Origin: Klebsormidium nitens | Taxonomy: Eukaryota; Streptophyta; Klebsormidiophyceae; Klebsormidiales; Klebsormidiaceae | DNA: 64,000 bases | NCBI GenBank assembly: GCA_000708835.1 | Contig: DF237094.1 | Location: forward strand, 1 to 64,000 | Direction of reading: 5' to 3' | Translations under genes and position numbers: made by a program | The notes under the pieces: model-generated | Database searches by the model: none | Seen by the model: the letters and a program-made list of their open reading frames with translations, nothing else | What the model was told of the DNA's origin: nothing | In this document: piece after piece, positions 34,357 through 46,143 of the stretch | Numbering within the stretch: the stretch's first letter is position 1 | Layout: every line of letters begins with the position of its first letter

Positions 34357-36769
34357 ATGCTTATTCTGCATCGCGCCAAGGGAGATGGAAATAACATGGA
34401 GGCTTTCCGCTATCACTACACCCAGAACAGAGAGGTCTTCAACGTGGTCGCACAGGGCCTGCAAGAGGATCAACAGGCCAATGACCGGTTCAAAGACATA
34501 TGCGTTGAGATGAAGGACAAGGTCAGTGCCTCCTCTTCCTGCTTATTCAAAAGGAACTCTTAGGTTAAATTACAGGAAACTGGTTCATGTACTACCTTAG
34601 CATCGATGAATTGCAAGTAGATTGAGGTGCGTGCTATCCTGAATACCAAGTTGCTGGGGTCATATCTCACCTCTTTCAGTATGAAGTCTGCCTGAACGCT
34701 TTTTCTTGACAGGATAGAGCCTCGAGTTGCTTCTTTCCCCTTTTCCAGACGTTCACTCAGAACCCTTCAATCGCGAACCCAATATTCCAGCAAGGAGTGT
34801 TCATAGCAGACTAATGAGAATCTTGTCTCATCCAGGCCCAAGCGAACAAGGATGACATCAATACAAAACTGAAGAAGACTCTCAAAGAAGCAAGAAAGCA
34901 GAAGGGACGCACGACGTTCTTTGACAGAGTCGAGACCACGATGACTATGGGAGGTCAGCAATTGCGCACTAGCATGCTTACCGTACCCTACCACGTTTCA
35001 CTGATTGAAAGATCATAAGAATGCTGGTCGGTATCAAGCCTACACCTAAATTCCTGGCATCAAGAGCCGTGGTTGATCTTCCTACGTTCCGGATTCTTGA
35101 AGGCCATGTTTCTCGGACTTTCTAAGATGTCCGCTCAGGGTCACCGCACTTGAGAGTGTGATTGAGAGGCCTTGACCAACTTTAACAATGGAACAATGAA
35201 GTTTGCGACGTGTCCTACTTCGAAATGGTTTGATCGGCAATGTGGACTGGATCTTACTGATTCATCCCTTCATTCGATCGACTTATTGTTTCTTCCCACA
35301 CAGGAGTTTTTGGCCCATAACCATCATGGTTATGAGCTGGCTATGGGCTGGTTTCAAAGTGGTTGAGTGTCCGGTAGCCAGACTTGGGCGGTAACCAGCC
35401 TTGAAACAAGGTTACATCCCGGTTATCTGTCCAATACCCTGAGACTCGAGTCTGGTAATCAGGTTACAGCCAGAATTTCCTTTGCCAGATCCCTTCTTAT
35501 TTCGCTTCGACTCGTTCTTTGAGCCCATTAGAGTTGCATATCATCCATTCAACCAGTGTACTCGCGAAGCTGCACAGATGCTCAGAACTGGAAGCGTGCT
35601 TACCAATCCTCCCTTTTGCAAAGATGAGAGCTTCGCCGTTCTTTTTCAAAACCTCTTGCAATGAACCTCCGGAGAATGAGGATATGCAAACTGAATCCCT
35701 CCCAGGCAGACCATTCTGAGTCTCTCTTTTTCAGGGAGTATTACTACGGGCGCGACCGGCGCTTTTGCCGCGCTGGCCGGCATTGGCATCGGCGTCGCGG
35801 GCGTCAGCGCGGTCATCCTCGCGGACGCCGCGGGCGGCTGCGGCGCGTTCTCGCTCATCTTCGCAGTGCTCGCAATCGTCATGCTCTCGAAAAAGCGCGC
35901 GGCCAGAAAGCTGAACGAGGCAAAGCTCAAGGAGGCGGACGAGTTCCGTGAGGTGTTGGAACAGATGGAGCCGCTGATCGAGGCGCTCATGGCCTTCGAG
36001 GGGCTGATGAGCGACCTGAGGATGGAGATACAGAGGCTCATGAAGTGAGGTGGCTCTCGTTGCACCTCAGTAATCCAGCTTGTTGAACTGGCTTGATCAT
36101 GAAGCAGGACAGCGCTTCTCCTAAGCTTCTTCCCGCTAGGTTTACCGTGTGCAACTCCCGGTCAGGGGTGTGAAGTCGCGAAACTCTTTGGAAGTTCTTC
36201 CGAGCGGCCATCCTTCGCACGAGATGGTCCTCTCTGGAACGGTATATGTTCAGAGGCCAATATCAGACTTTCTTCCCACACCCCGGGCTATTCGGACTTC
36301 AATCCAGTCACGAAGCTTCCTTGAAACAAACGATTCTGGTCTTCAGCGATTGTCCTTATTAATAAGCTGCTGCAATATCTGCTGCCCAATCTACGGGCTT
36401 CGACTCAAGCGTTCTACTCAGAAGGAGTCCAGGAATACCCCAGATTTTTGCAACCCTACCGCGCCGTGCATCGCTTTGCTTACAAATCGCTTTCGGCTTT
36501 CGGATTTAGGAACGTTAGGGAGATGACGCGCGAAGAGCGGGCTTGGTTTCGCACGTTTCAAGTCTAATACCACCCCATATTTTCCCTTCAGCGAGGTTGG
36601 CAAGTTTGAGACCGCACGCGAGCACGAGATTGACGTGTCTACGCTACGGCTGATGATGGATCGCTCCGACCTTATTTATCGGGACTTCTCCGATTTCCAT
36701 GCGGCTGCGACGCTTGCTAAGCGGTCCATTGAGGAGGCCCTTGACGAGTGCCAACGCTTTGGCTCGTAA
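34357..36769 (+). CDS. Helical protein with central TM hairpin, unknown function
   Basis: Four exons: 34357-34521, 34836-34953, 35735-36044, 36592-36769. Together 771 nt, in frame, 256 residues. The start could be the ATG at 34357, the in-frame ATG at 34396, or further upstream, because a good acceptor lies at 34344. The N-terminal ~90 residues are charged and helical. Two adjacent hydrophobic segments follow at about residues 97-138, rich in Ala and Gly with an AGGCG turn, then KKRAARK and about 100 residues of charged heptad-like helix. There is no signal peptide. This layout of long helices around a hydrophobic hairpin occurs in helical pore-forming and membrane-remodelling proteins, but no specific motif supports either. 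I recognise no family. Confidence 0.65.
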
Positions 36770-37582
36770 TATTCAAAAGCCTTTACCGGCGTGTTTGAGC
36801 GGTAGATAGACTGTAAGCGATGCCTGACGGTCTCTGGCGGACCGTTCTGTTGAGGCACGTTGTAGGCGGAGGACAAAATTCCTGTGAAACTCTCGACCTG
36901 GGTACTCGTTAGGATAATACTAACCTAGGTTTGCTTTGCACCCCAGACCCTGCATGGCTCTATCATGAAAAGACAAGTGGGCATAGCGACATAAGCCCTG
37001 AAGTATCCGCAAAACGAAAGGGTTGCAATCTAGCTAGCGTTGACCTTGACTGTGAAATGATGCAAATAGGTAGGTGGTTAGAAACAAGCGCTCAGTACTA
37101 AGAGCTGCATTGAGACTGTATGTTACAGGTACAGTACAGTGTTGAGTACTATAACCATTTTGATTTGAATCTGAAGGCTGCGGCCACATGTCCGACGGAT
37201 CCATCCAGTGCCAGGCCGTCCAGGTAAAGAGTGATCAATAGACATTTGCGTACACCTTTGAAAGGCGTCGGACGGGTCTTGGCAATCCCTGTTTGAAACG
37301 AGGCAGAGCTAAACATTGACCATTCAATTCTTGAAGTAATTCATGCTCACGCTGGATACTAAAGATTTGCTCATACAGTTTCGTTATCCGCGTTAAGCAT
37401 GATCGAAGGATGTTGTTGGGACGAGTGGCTCTTTATATTCCATGACCATCATTACATGCACCTTACAATCTTCTGGGCCGCATGTCCGCCCGTTCAATTA
37501 CTGATTGTGTTAGACGTCGTTGACACTACTAACAGCTCGGGTGACCGCGTCTCTAGCTATCCGTGAGAGCTTCAGACGCATC
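36770..37582. other. Convergent spacer
   Basis: Lies between the TM-hairpin gene (+) and the CFAP100 stop (-). No coding signal was seen; it presumably holds both 3' ends. Confidence 0.5.
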
Positions 37583-40500
37583 TCAGGCATCCCGCGCAAG
37601 AAACGCGGCCAGCTCCTGGTCTTCGTCCGTCTTCCGGACGCCCTTGTCGTCGGAAACCTTTTTCTTCTGTAGTACCTGCGACCGGAACATTACGGGCTTC
37701 CCGGTTTTCTTGTGCACCGGCGCCTGCGCTCGGTCCAAACTGCGCTGAACGCGCCGCTCCTGCACGATCCAACAGGTAATGGTAATTACTTTCAGAGACG
37801 GGTCTCGATTACCTACATCGGGTAACCCTTGCTTCTCATTTCATTTGTAGAAAGCTGCAGGTGCATGGTCAGTGGTCAGAAGATAAGACCGAGCGACGTG
37901 TCGTTCAACTGAGGCAGCAAATCTGAAGGACATGCGACTCACAGGCGGGTTTCTGTCCGATCAACCGCCACTATCAAAGGCCAGCTAAAGGACCGCGTCA
38001 AGACAAAAAACGCTTCTGAAAGACTTTTTGAAGGATTAGTATGACTCATAAGCCGATACCTGAGCGGCACCGAAAGGCTAGCAAAAGTGAAGAGACATCC
38101 ATTTATTTTGATCGCCGAGCATAGCTCATGCGTACACTCACCTGTTCGATCCTCTGTGCCTCCATCTTCTCCTCGCGCGCCTTCTGCCGGCGCTCCTTCT
38201 CGCGCGCCTTTTCGGACGCCTCCACGAACTTGGGCGGCATCGTGTCCGCGATCGCCAAGTACTCCTCCAGCTTGTTCTGTAGTGGCGAAAATCGGCCGGA
38301 GTTAGTCATCCGATGGTCGCTTTCTGAAGAACGTAGTGAGCGGGCAAGCCGTTTGATCTGTTTCTCGTGGGAACGCTGCATGAGGACTTTCGCTCTTTGC
38401 CGACAGCAAATGGTTTGGGGATCAGCGCTATTTGTGGAACAGGCCGGTGACAGTCCTCCCCAAAATCATCAAGTGGGTACTAAAGTACCCTTTCCAATCG
38501 AAGTGAGATAGCGCCATCTGGCCTTTGCTCGTGCTGCCCCATCTCCTTAAGATCCTGGGCTTAGTCCTCTTGCTTCGAGTTTATCAAAGCAATCAACCCG
38601 CCGAGAGTATGACACGACGAATCAAGCGACCTGACCAATGGTGCTATCCTGAGTTTATCGACCCAAGCGCAAAAGTCAGAAGACACAAGCAAGGTTGAGC
38701 AACATGTGATTCTAGTCTCTGATCAAAGAAAGGCTGAAGCCGAAAAAAGACCCAGCAGACGCGCAGCCAGCGTAGCCGCGTAAGTAAAAACCTCAAGCAA
38801 AGTGTTAGCAAAAGGGCTGAGCGAAGCGAAAATCAGACCTCGAAGTACGTAAATATTCTCACGCTGGCCTCGGTTTCAACGCCACAATGGGTATGGATTT
38901 CTGGACCTCGTGTTGAACCTACGTGTTCGTTCAGACCTTCAAGTGTCGTACAAACCACACCGGGACCGGTAACATGAGGTCGATATGGTGTTACGTACGA
39001 GCAAGTCACAGAGGAACTAGGATGAGCGGAAAAAGATAAAGTGCCCACCTCAAAGTTCGTAAGCATCTGCAGCGTCCCGACGCTCGCGTCGTTGTCGAAG
39101 CCGCAGCGGACGTACACCTCCAGCACTTTGGCCGCGAGCTGCGGGAGCGCGGTGTCCTGCACGCCATAGAACGCGTTCCCGCTCGCGCGGTCCGCCAGGA
39201 CACGTGTCTTCTCCTCCTCGGACATGATGGCTGCCGTAAGGACCTGCGGGAAGAAGCTACCTGTTAGAAGGATGATTCCTGGCCAAGAACAAAGCTTGAA
39301 GACTCTGTAGAAGAAAATCACGTGTGATTGAGTGAAGCGCCGCACACTATCTGGGTGCTTTTGAAGGTTTCAGTACTGGGAGGTCACAGCAAGTTGGCTC
39401 GAGTAAGAAGCCCTCTCAGCCGAAGACAGGCACAGAAGTGACAACGACAAGCTCGCGTCGACCCCTCGAATCATTACGTTTAAGAACTGAAAACAATCTC
39501 TGCTGTTTCAAAAACGGTCCAAGCCCGGCACAAATTTCGACCTGAACATACTAAGTCCCATCCGGACCTGGGCCTTCGATTGCTTATTCATGCAGAGACC
39601 AAATGTTTTTCAATGCAGAATTTGACCCAGTCCGCATCCCACCTCGGTCTGATCGCGCAAGTTTTGCACTTCGCCCTCCATCCTCTCCTGTGTGTCCCGG
39701 AACTTGCCCTTCAGCTCCTTAGAGCAAGTTTACCCTGTTTAAAGTCTTGGAAATTGATCCAGAATGAGATGTCACCTCGATCTGATCGCGCAGGTTTTGC
39801 ACTTCGCCCTCCATCCTCTCCTGCGTGTCCCGGAAATTGTCCAGTCCAAGAAAGTGATACAGAGCTGAATCTCACCTCGNNNNNNNNNNNNNNNNNNNNN
39901 NNNNNNNNNNNNNNNNNNNNNNNNNNNNNNNNNNNNNNNNNNNNNNNNNNNNNNNNNNNNNNNNNNNNNNNNNNNNNNNNNNNNNNNNNNNNNNNNNNNN
40001 NNNNNNNNNNNNNNNNNNNNNNNNNNNNNNNNNNNNNNNNNNNNNNNNNNNNNNNNNNNNNNNNNNNNNNNNNNNNNNNNNNNNNNNNNNNNNNNNNNNN
40101 NNNNNNNNNNNNNNNNNNNNNNNNNNNNNNNNNNNNNNNNNNNNNNNNNNNNNNNNNNNNNNNNNNNNNNNNNNNNNNNNNNNNNNNNNNNNNNNNNNNN
40201 NNCGTAAGTAAGTAGTATACAGAGTACTCGTATACTCTACCTCGATCTGATCGCGCAGGTTTTGCACTTCGCCCTCCATCCTCTCCTGCGTGTCCCGGAA
40301 CTTGCCCTTCAGCTCTTCCAGCCCTTCTTCCGTCTCCTGGCAGTTCTGGATGAGGAACAAGTTTTGCTCCTCTAGTTGCGAGAACACCTCCAGCAGCTGC
40401 CGCGGGTCCTTGAAGAATATCTCGCCCACGCTGTCGTCATCCTCGCCGTCGCTGACGTCATCGTTCGTGTCCTGGGCGGTCGACCTGAAGGTGACATTCA

Positions 40501-43500
40501 CAGTGAATCAAAGACCCGATCAAAATTCAGCCTGGCCACTCAAAGCAGACTTGAGGTTAAAAGACTCTTCAGAAGAACTCTCGGGTTGGAATTCTGCTTC
40601 CTACTTGTAAAGCGAGGACTACAGGATCCTCCTTGGCAACGCAATACAAGATGAGTCTGCAGAAAGAAATGACCACGCCAGTCCTGACAGACAGATGGTT
40701 TTCATTACATTTTCACCCGCTTAGAAAACGATTGAGGCCAACTTTGAGGTGCCCTCAATCGCTCTTCCAAGCAATTGAAGAGCTCTCTTCCAAACCCCAG
40801 GGGCAAACATCCCCAATCGAAGAATCAAGCTCAGAACCTGCAATCTGCCTCGTTCCTTGTAAATGTTACGGTCAACTGGGCACTTTCTTCGAGCTCTCCA
40901 TCAAATGCAGGGATGGTACAGTTTTCGCTTCAGGTTTTGAACTGCACCTGCCGCTGGTTGTCGGGTCGGGCTCTTCCGCGTCTTCTCCCAGCACCGCGGC
41001 TGTCGCGGCCGCTGCCTCGCGTCGCGCGTTCTCCGCCTCTTCCTGCGTAAGAAAAAGTTGCCCAGCAGATTGCGTCAGGGAAATATATTTGAAACATAGT
41101 TCTAATCCTCTTCAGGCAAGTTGCATGAACGGAACGGTCAAGGGAAGAAAGAAACGAGACACTCAAAACATCGCACTTCAGCGGTAAATTATGAGCTTCG
41201 AGGGAGATTAACTCCGACGTTCCGCAACATTCTCACAAATAGTTTTTCAAAGCTCTGCTCAAGTCAAAGAATCTTACAGAATGGTAGGGTTTTCGGTTGT
41301 AGGATAATGGGAGTGGGAGCCACTATGAAATCTCTGCTCAAATCTGACCCCTCTCAGACATTCCGCACCTCCGCTTTCCGTTTGGCTCTCCGTTCCGCTC
41401 GCCTCGTGGCCCGCTGCATCTCCCGCCGCGTCTCCGCCTCCACCTTCTGCGTCTCGCTCCACTGCGCGGGCGTCAGCGCCGCCAGAAAGTCCCGGTACTT
41501 TTTGCACTCCTCTAGTTGCTCCTCGTACTTGCTCAGGTCGCTGCGGATCGCCGTTACGACGCCGTTGAGCCGCTTGATCTCCGAAACCTGCACAGAGGTA
41601 CGTTATGATGATTATGATATGTTATGAAGCATACATGGGCAGGAGTGCCGGTGACTTTTTGCACTCCCTTAGTTGCTCTTCGTACTTGCTCAGATCGCTG
41701 CGGATCGCTGTGACGACGCCATTTAACCGCTTCCGACACCTGCGAAGAAATTATCTTTTGTGCCTTCAGATTGGCTCGAAGAAAGCATACAGGGCAAAAG
41801 TACTTCTTGCACTCCTCTACTTGTTCCTCGTATCTGCTCAGATCGTTGCGGAACACTCTCGACGCCGTCGAGCCGATTGATTCCTTACATCTGGGCCCAG
41901 ATCCAAGCTGAGAGGTGCCGAGCCTCTTTAAAAGGGTTTGTAAAAAGGTTGGCTTGGTGTCTCGTGCCGTCTTTCGGTAGTCATACCTTGCTAAAGATTC
42001 TGCGGCTCGCGCTAAGCACTTCCTCCGCTCGCAAGTCGACCGGACAGCAAGCAGCGCCTTGTACTACACGCTGTCCGTACGGTCAGATCGAAACCGTGGA
42101 AATACAATCAGCCTTGTCAGGACCCTGCATTCTTTTGCTTCGGTCCTCTTGCTCCTACCTTTCTCAATGCCTCTTGCACCTCTTCGTAGTCTTTCTGACA
42201 TCCTTCACTGTCAGAGGTCAAAACCACCGTCCCCTCTCGTACAGTTTGCGATAAAGTGACAAAAAACTGAATCTGATCATTTAGAACCTATCCGAAGACC
42301 CACCTTCTCCTGTTTCAGCTTCGCCTCCTGCTCCGCCTTCCGTATCGCCTCCTGCACCTTCTCGTCGTTCTCTTTGAGGAACGCGTCGAACTTGAGCGCG
42401 TCTGCCTCCAGCGCGGCCTCGCTCGCGCGCAGCGCCTGCTCGCGCTCCAGCGCGCGCTCCTCCAGCTTGCGGATCTCTGCGCGCTTCGTGTCCAGACTCA
42501 TCTGAGATCGAAAAAAGAAGACAGCGTATGGTTCTCAATTGTTCGCGCGTAGCGCCTGCTTGCGCTCCAGCGGTCGCTCCTCCAGCTCGTGGGTCTCCGC
42601 GCGCTTTGTGTCCAGGCTCATCTGAGATGTAAAAAGAACGATAAGTTATAGTTCTTGAAAACTCGCGCGCAGCGCCTGCTCGCGCTCGAGCGCGCGCTCC
42701 TCCAGCTTGCGAAATCTCTTCGCGCTTCGTATCCAAGCTCATCTGAGATAGAAGATAGAAGATAGCTTTTGGATTTCCGACCTTTTTGCGCAGAGTGCTT
42801 GCTCGCTTCAAAGCGCGCTCCTCCAGCCTGCCAAATTACTCCCAAGCTCATCTAAGATAGAGGAAGGAAGATCGATTGTGCTTTAGAGCGTAACATTCGG
42901 CCAGGTATACGAGATGGTTGCTTCCGCGGTATATGCATGCAGATCTCCTCGCGCTTCGTGTCGAGGCTCACCTGAGATGAGTTATAGGCTTTGTGACAGA
43001 TCAAAGGCTTTGTGACAGATCAAAGGCTTTGTGACAGATTGTGACAACAGTTAAAGGCTTGTGACAGATTACACATGAAGTCCAAATCTTCGAGTTCGAT
43101 TTATAAAGCGGCTGGGATTGTTCCGTGCGAAAGCGGTTGCGGATTATGCGTGCGTCAAGATCCAGGCACTTACAAGAAGACGGGGCCATACGGGTCTAGA
43201 AAGCCGCCTATCATGTGCGTTAAAAGAGCGGGCGACTCCAGTAGCGAGCGCTGGCGGTCGCAGCTTCCGAATCCCGCCCGCTTGATGCCGACTCGATCTC
43301 ATGAAGGAAGAGGATATCTTATAGCGCCAGAGCTCTTTCCAGTCCCGCCCGTTTTGACCCACCCACTTCCCCTAGAAGCTTGTATCCAAGCCCGAGGCTC
43401 TCCTTAAGCCGTCCATTTGCGAAATGTAATATAAGGTGGGGGTGCCAACTCGGCGATCCGTGCTCGCCTCTCTCCCACGCAAATGTCACCAGACTGAGCC

Positions 43501-46143
43501 GCTTACCTGAACCAGGAAGATCTCGCGTTTCTTCGCGATGAAGTCCGCAATGTTCTCTTTGTCCGAGTGCGTCCGGGCCACGCTCGTCGCACTCGCGCTC
43601 GCGCTCGTCGCCAGGTCCAGGGCGCCGACGGACGTGGTCACACGGCCCTCTGCCAAAACCTGCGAGGAGGGACGGCAGTCTTTAGTCGACCACCTTCCGC
43701 AAAACAATTCGACGTAGAAACTAAAGAAGTTTAGCTTAGCGTCTCGTCGTCGAATCGCTTTCCGGGCCGTGGCAGATGGCAGGAGACTGCAGAACGCTGT
43801 TCATAATTTGTCTTTCTGTTCTAAAGTTGCGGTCGGTTGGACAAGTCTTCTTTTCCACTTCTCACAGGCATCGGTGTGACGAGGCCCGTTTTCCTACTTA
43901 CTATGCCTGCAAGCCTCTTTGACAGTGCGAGCGAAGTGCAAGGTCGATCTCATGATCCTTAGGTTGTTGGTTTGACACCAAGGTCTGCGACTGGGAAGAC
44001 GCCTTTCACGCTCGCAATCACGCCAAGTTTCGGTAACGGTTCGCATTCTAAAAATCCTTGAACTGGGTTCTTGTGCTCGACGAGCGGTTTGTTTCCTGCA
44101 AGATTCGACGCTGGCGACCGTACTGACTAGTTCGCTCTCCGTCCGACGCTTGCGACCAAAGTAAATAATATTCAAGCAGTCATTATACGCTTAATTTTCT
44201 GTCCAACTGACGCTGGCGACCAAAGTGAGTAATCTGCAGCCACTCAGCAAACGCTCAAGTGTCTGTCCAACTTGAGCTGGCGACCAAAGTAGGTATATTG
44301 CAAGCACTCATCAAACGCTTAAGTTTCTGGCCGACTTACACTGGCGACCGCACTGGACGCGAGCGAGGTGCCCATCCGGCTGGCGAACGTCGTCTTCTCG
44401 TGCACGTGCATGTGCTTGATTTTCTCCCGCTGCTCTAGCTTGTGCCGCTTCTCCGTCTCGCGCAGCTTGAACACCTCCTCGTCCGCGGGCATCGAGAATG
44501 GGTTCTTGGACCATGGCCTGCCGGTGAAGGGTGGGATGTTGAAAGCTGAGGAGTTTGGGGTTCAGCAATACGAAATTCTGATTCAGAGGATTCAAACCTA
44601 GAGATCTTCTCGATGTGGCTAGTGCCAAGGATTGGAGGTCCGCAAAAATCTAAAAATCCGCCCCTCTGGCATGACATCAAGAGCTTCGTCAAAGGCGCAA
44701 GTAGTTCAAGGTGAAGTTGATGGGTTCGAGCCTCTGGGCATAAAGCTGATGGGGGATCCTACAACTATGTCCTGCAAGAAGAATCCGATCATCCAAATCG
44801 AAGTGGAAGTCGGAATTTGATGCTTTGCGCTATCCATTCTGCAAGCAATGCAGAAAGCCAAATTGCAAGCCGTTGCTTGTCTCCAAGAGTTTCCTCAACG
44901 GCTTCACTCAATCGTACCACCAAGAAGGTGAAGATAAGTAGCTCAGTGCCGCCGTTGGAATAGCGCCTCACCCCGTCGTTTTCTCCATGGTGGCAACCAT
45001 TGTGCCCGACACGTTCGGCGAAAGCTGGCCCCCTGCCTGTGCAATCACCACGACTTGCATATCAGTGTTTTGGTGTAGTGGTGGACAGTAACTTTCTCCT
45101 GGATGTGTGCATGCCCAGCGAACTCACTTATGCATTTAACGAGGACTGAATTGTCTCCCTCCACCAGCAACAGTGGGATATTGTCCGCGCTGGACGATAC
45201 TGCATCCTATTGCTACAGTGAGAAGCTGATTATTTCTTGGCCACGGCATTGGCATTTCGCTCTCTTGAGACTTAGGCACTCCCTTTCAGCTCTGGCAAAG
45301 ATGCTTCTGAGAATTCAATCAGAGTACACATCCCTATGAAGGCCGGTGCTTCTCTTGGCTTACAGACTTCGAAACATTCAATCATATGGTTCCTGTGAGA
45401 CCGTAGCCTTTTCTCGAATCAAGCTCATGAAGGTCACAACGAGCCTAATGCGTTTGAATGGTGTCAACAGGCACTAACGCTAACATAGTCGTTTCAAATT
45501 AAACGAAATTGATCAACCTACCATGTTGTATGATTAGACACCAAGGCTCGAAATGCGCACCTTTCTCTCCGTTTCAGCGTCTGTTTCGTTTCCCCACTGG
45601 GAAACCATGCCTGCAGTGGTCTGTAGAGACGTAGAAACGAAAAGCCGGTTTAGTTGCGTCTACCTTGTTGGCCTCCTCTAGTTGCACCACACTGCCGGAA
45701 AACATAAGCGAAAAGTAGGGCAAGGGGCACACAGCTCCTCATTGAAGAACCCTGACGGCCAAGCCTCTGTTTGCATCACAAGTAGTGGATAGTCTCCATT
45801 TGGGAAGTCAGGTAGTCGCCTTCCATTGTCATCAGTTGATTACCACCATCCAGAATTCTCTGTCAGCAGCAAATTCGTTGACAAGTCATCATTAGCTGAC
45901 CTGATACTACCACTCTGTTTGCATAGAAGTCTCGGTTTTTGACTAGATGCAAACCTCTTTGTTTTGAATGCACTAATCTGGTCAGACGGTGGTCCCATTT
46001 CACCCTGCACAGCTCACCACCTCGTTACACTTTCATGTAGATAATAGAGCCTAGAAGTAACAAGAACAGCTCACCTCCTCTCTCTTAGCTGCATGCTCTT
46101 CTGGCGCAAAAGTGGTTCTTCCTGTACCTCCCGAGATTGCCAT
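37583..46143 (-). CDS. CFAP100: CFAP100 (CCDC37; MIA1 in Chlamydomonas), axonemal modifier of inner dynein arms
   Basis: Thirteen exons in transcription order: 46143-46075, 45691-45664, 45610-45561, 45036-44972, 44517-44340, 43659-43507, 42501-42304, 41587-41369, 41042-40948, 40484-40241, 39243-39049, 38276-38142, 37759-37583. They sum to 1,806 nt, in frame, 601 residues, close to the ~600 of animal CFAP100. Landmarks: NPFSMPADEEVFKLRE (about 75-90), KENIADFIAKKREIFLVQ (to 181), then the coiled-coil DUF4200 region starting MSLDTKRAEIRKLEE (182) and SEIKRLN...YEEQLEECKKYRDFL (249-290), and DPRQLLEVFSQLEEQNLFLIQN (about 380-400). In Chlamydomonas the homologue partners MIA2/CFAP73 on the axoneme and regulates inner-arm dynein; I infer the same. 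The first three exons are the least certain. Several exons carry tandem partial copies, and an N gap lies in the intron after 40241. Confidence 0.9.
38838..38904 (-). repeat. Decayed copy of the 3' part of CFAP100 exon 39049-39243
   Basis: Translates as CGVETEASVRIFTYFE, matching CGFDNDASVGTLQMLTNFE at the exon end, and is followed by a GT. Lies in the next intron in transcription order. Confidence 0.7.
39640..40240 (-). repeat. Near-identical tandem copies of the 3' part of CFAP100 exon 40241-40484
   Basis: Exon sequence coding GKFRDTQERMEGEVQNLRDQIE recurs at about 39776-39839 (identical to the exon for about 60 nt) and at 39642-39722 (about three differences). A further copy starts at about 39878 and runs into the N gap. 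Each copy keeps a CTCACCTCG-type donor on the gene strand. The copies are much younger than the others in this window. Confidence 0.9.
39880..40202. other. Assembly gap (323 N)
   Basis: The run of N starts inside a tandem exon copy and ends just before the true exon donor, so the gap very probably hides more copies of the same unit. Its length is an estimate. Confidence 0.95.
41640..41880 (-). repeat. Two decayed copies of the 5' part of CFAP100 exon 41369-41587
   Basis: Nucleotide matches to the SDLSKYEEQLEECKKY region lie at about 41650-41745 (frameshifted) and 41795-41870 (NDLSRYEEQVEECKKY in frame locally). Both lie upstream of the exon in transcription order, in the preceding intron. 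Confidence 0.8.
42540..42975 (-). repeat. Four decayed copies of the acceptor and 5' part of CFAP100 exon 42304-42501
   Basis: The segment with acceptor CAG, ATGAG(C/T)CTGGACACGAAGCGC and the Arg/Glu/Ala-coding stretch recurs at about 42540-42622, 42660-42744, 42790-42850 and, shorter, 42945-42975. The copies carry frameshifts, so only the exon at 42304-42501 joins its neighbours in frame. Unit length is about 120 bp. Confidence 0.88.
42982..43070. repeat. Short tandem repeat, ~20-bp unit
   Basis: About four units of AAAGGCTTTGTGACAGATC, the last one degenerate, in the intron next to the exon-copy array. Confidence 0.9.
44100..44345 (-). repeat. Tandem copies of the donor end of CFAP100 exon 44340-44517
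   Basis: The exon end and donor (GGTCGCCAG followed by TGTAAGT on the gene strand) recur three to four times as GCTGGCGACCAAAGT-like blocks near 44110, 44147, 44213 and 44277, with the intervening CAAACGCTTAAGTTTCTGTCCAAC-type intron sequence. The unit is about 65-70 bp. Confidence 0.85.

Noticed and set aside
40633-41187. 184-codon plus-strand open frame
   Set aside because: Antisense to the CFAP100 exon 40948-41042 and its introns; no family resemblance.
42281-42811. Long minus-strand frame running through the exon copies
   Set aside because: It reads the tandem copies in shifted frames as Ala-Gly-Arg repeats and ends inside the true exon in the wrong frame; it does not continue CFAP100.
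42982-43070. Possible CRISPR-like array
   Set aside because: Units are adjacent without spacers and the context is a eukaryotic intron.
44725-44745. GGTTCGAGCC resembling a tRNA T-loop
   Set aside because: No acceptor or anticodon stem could be folded around it.
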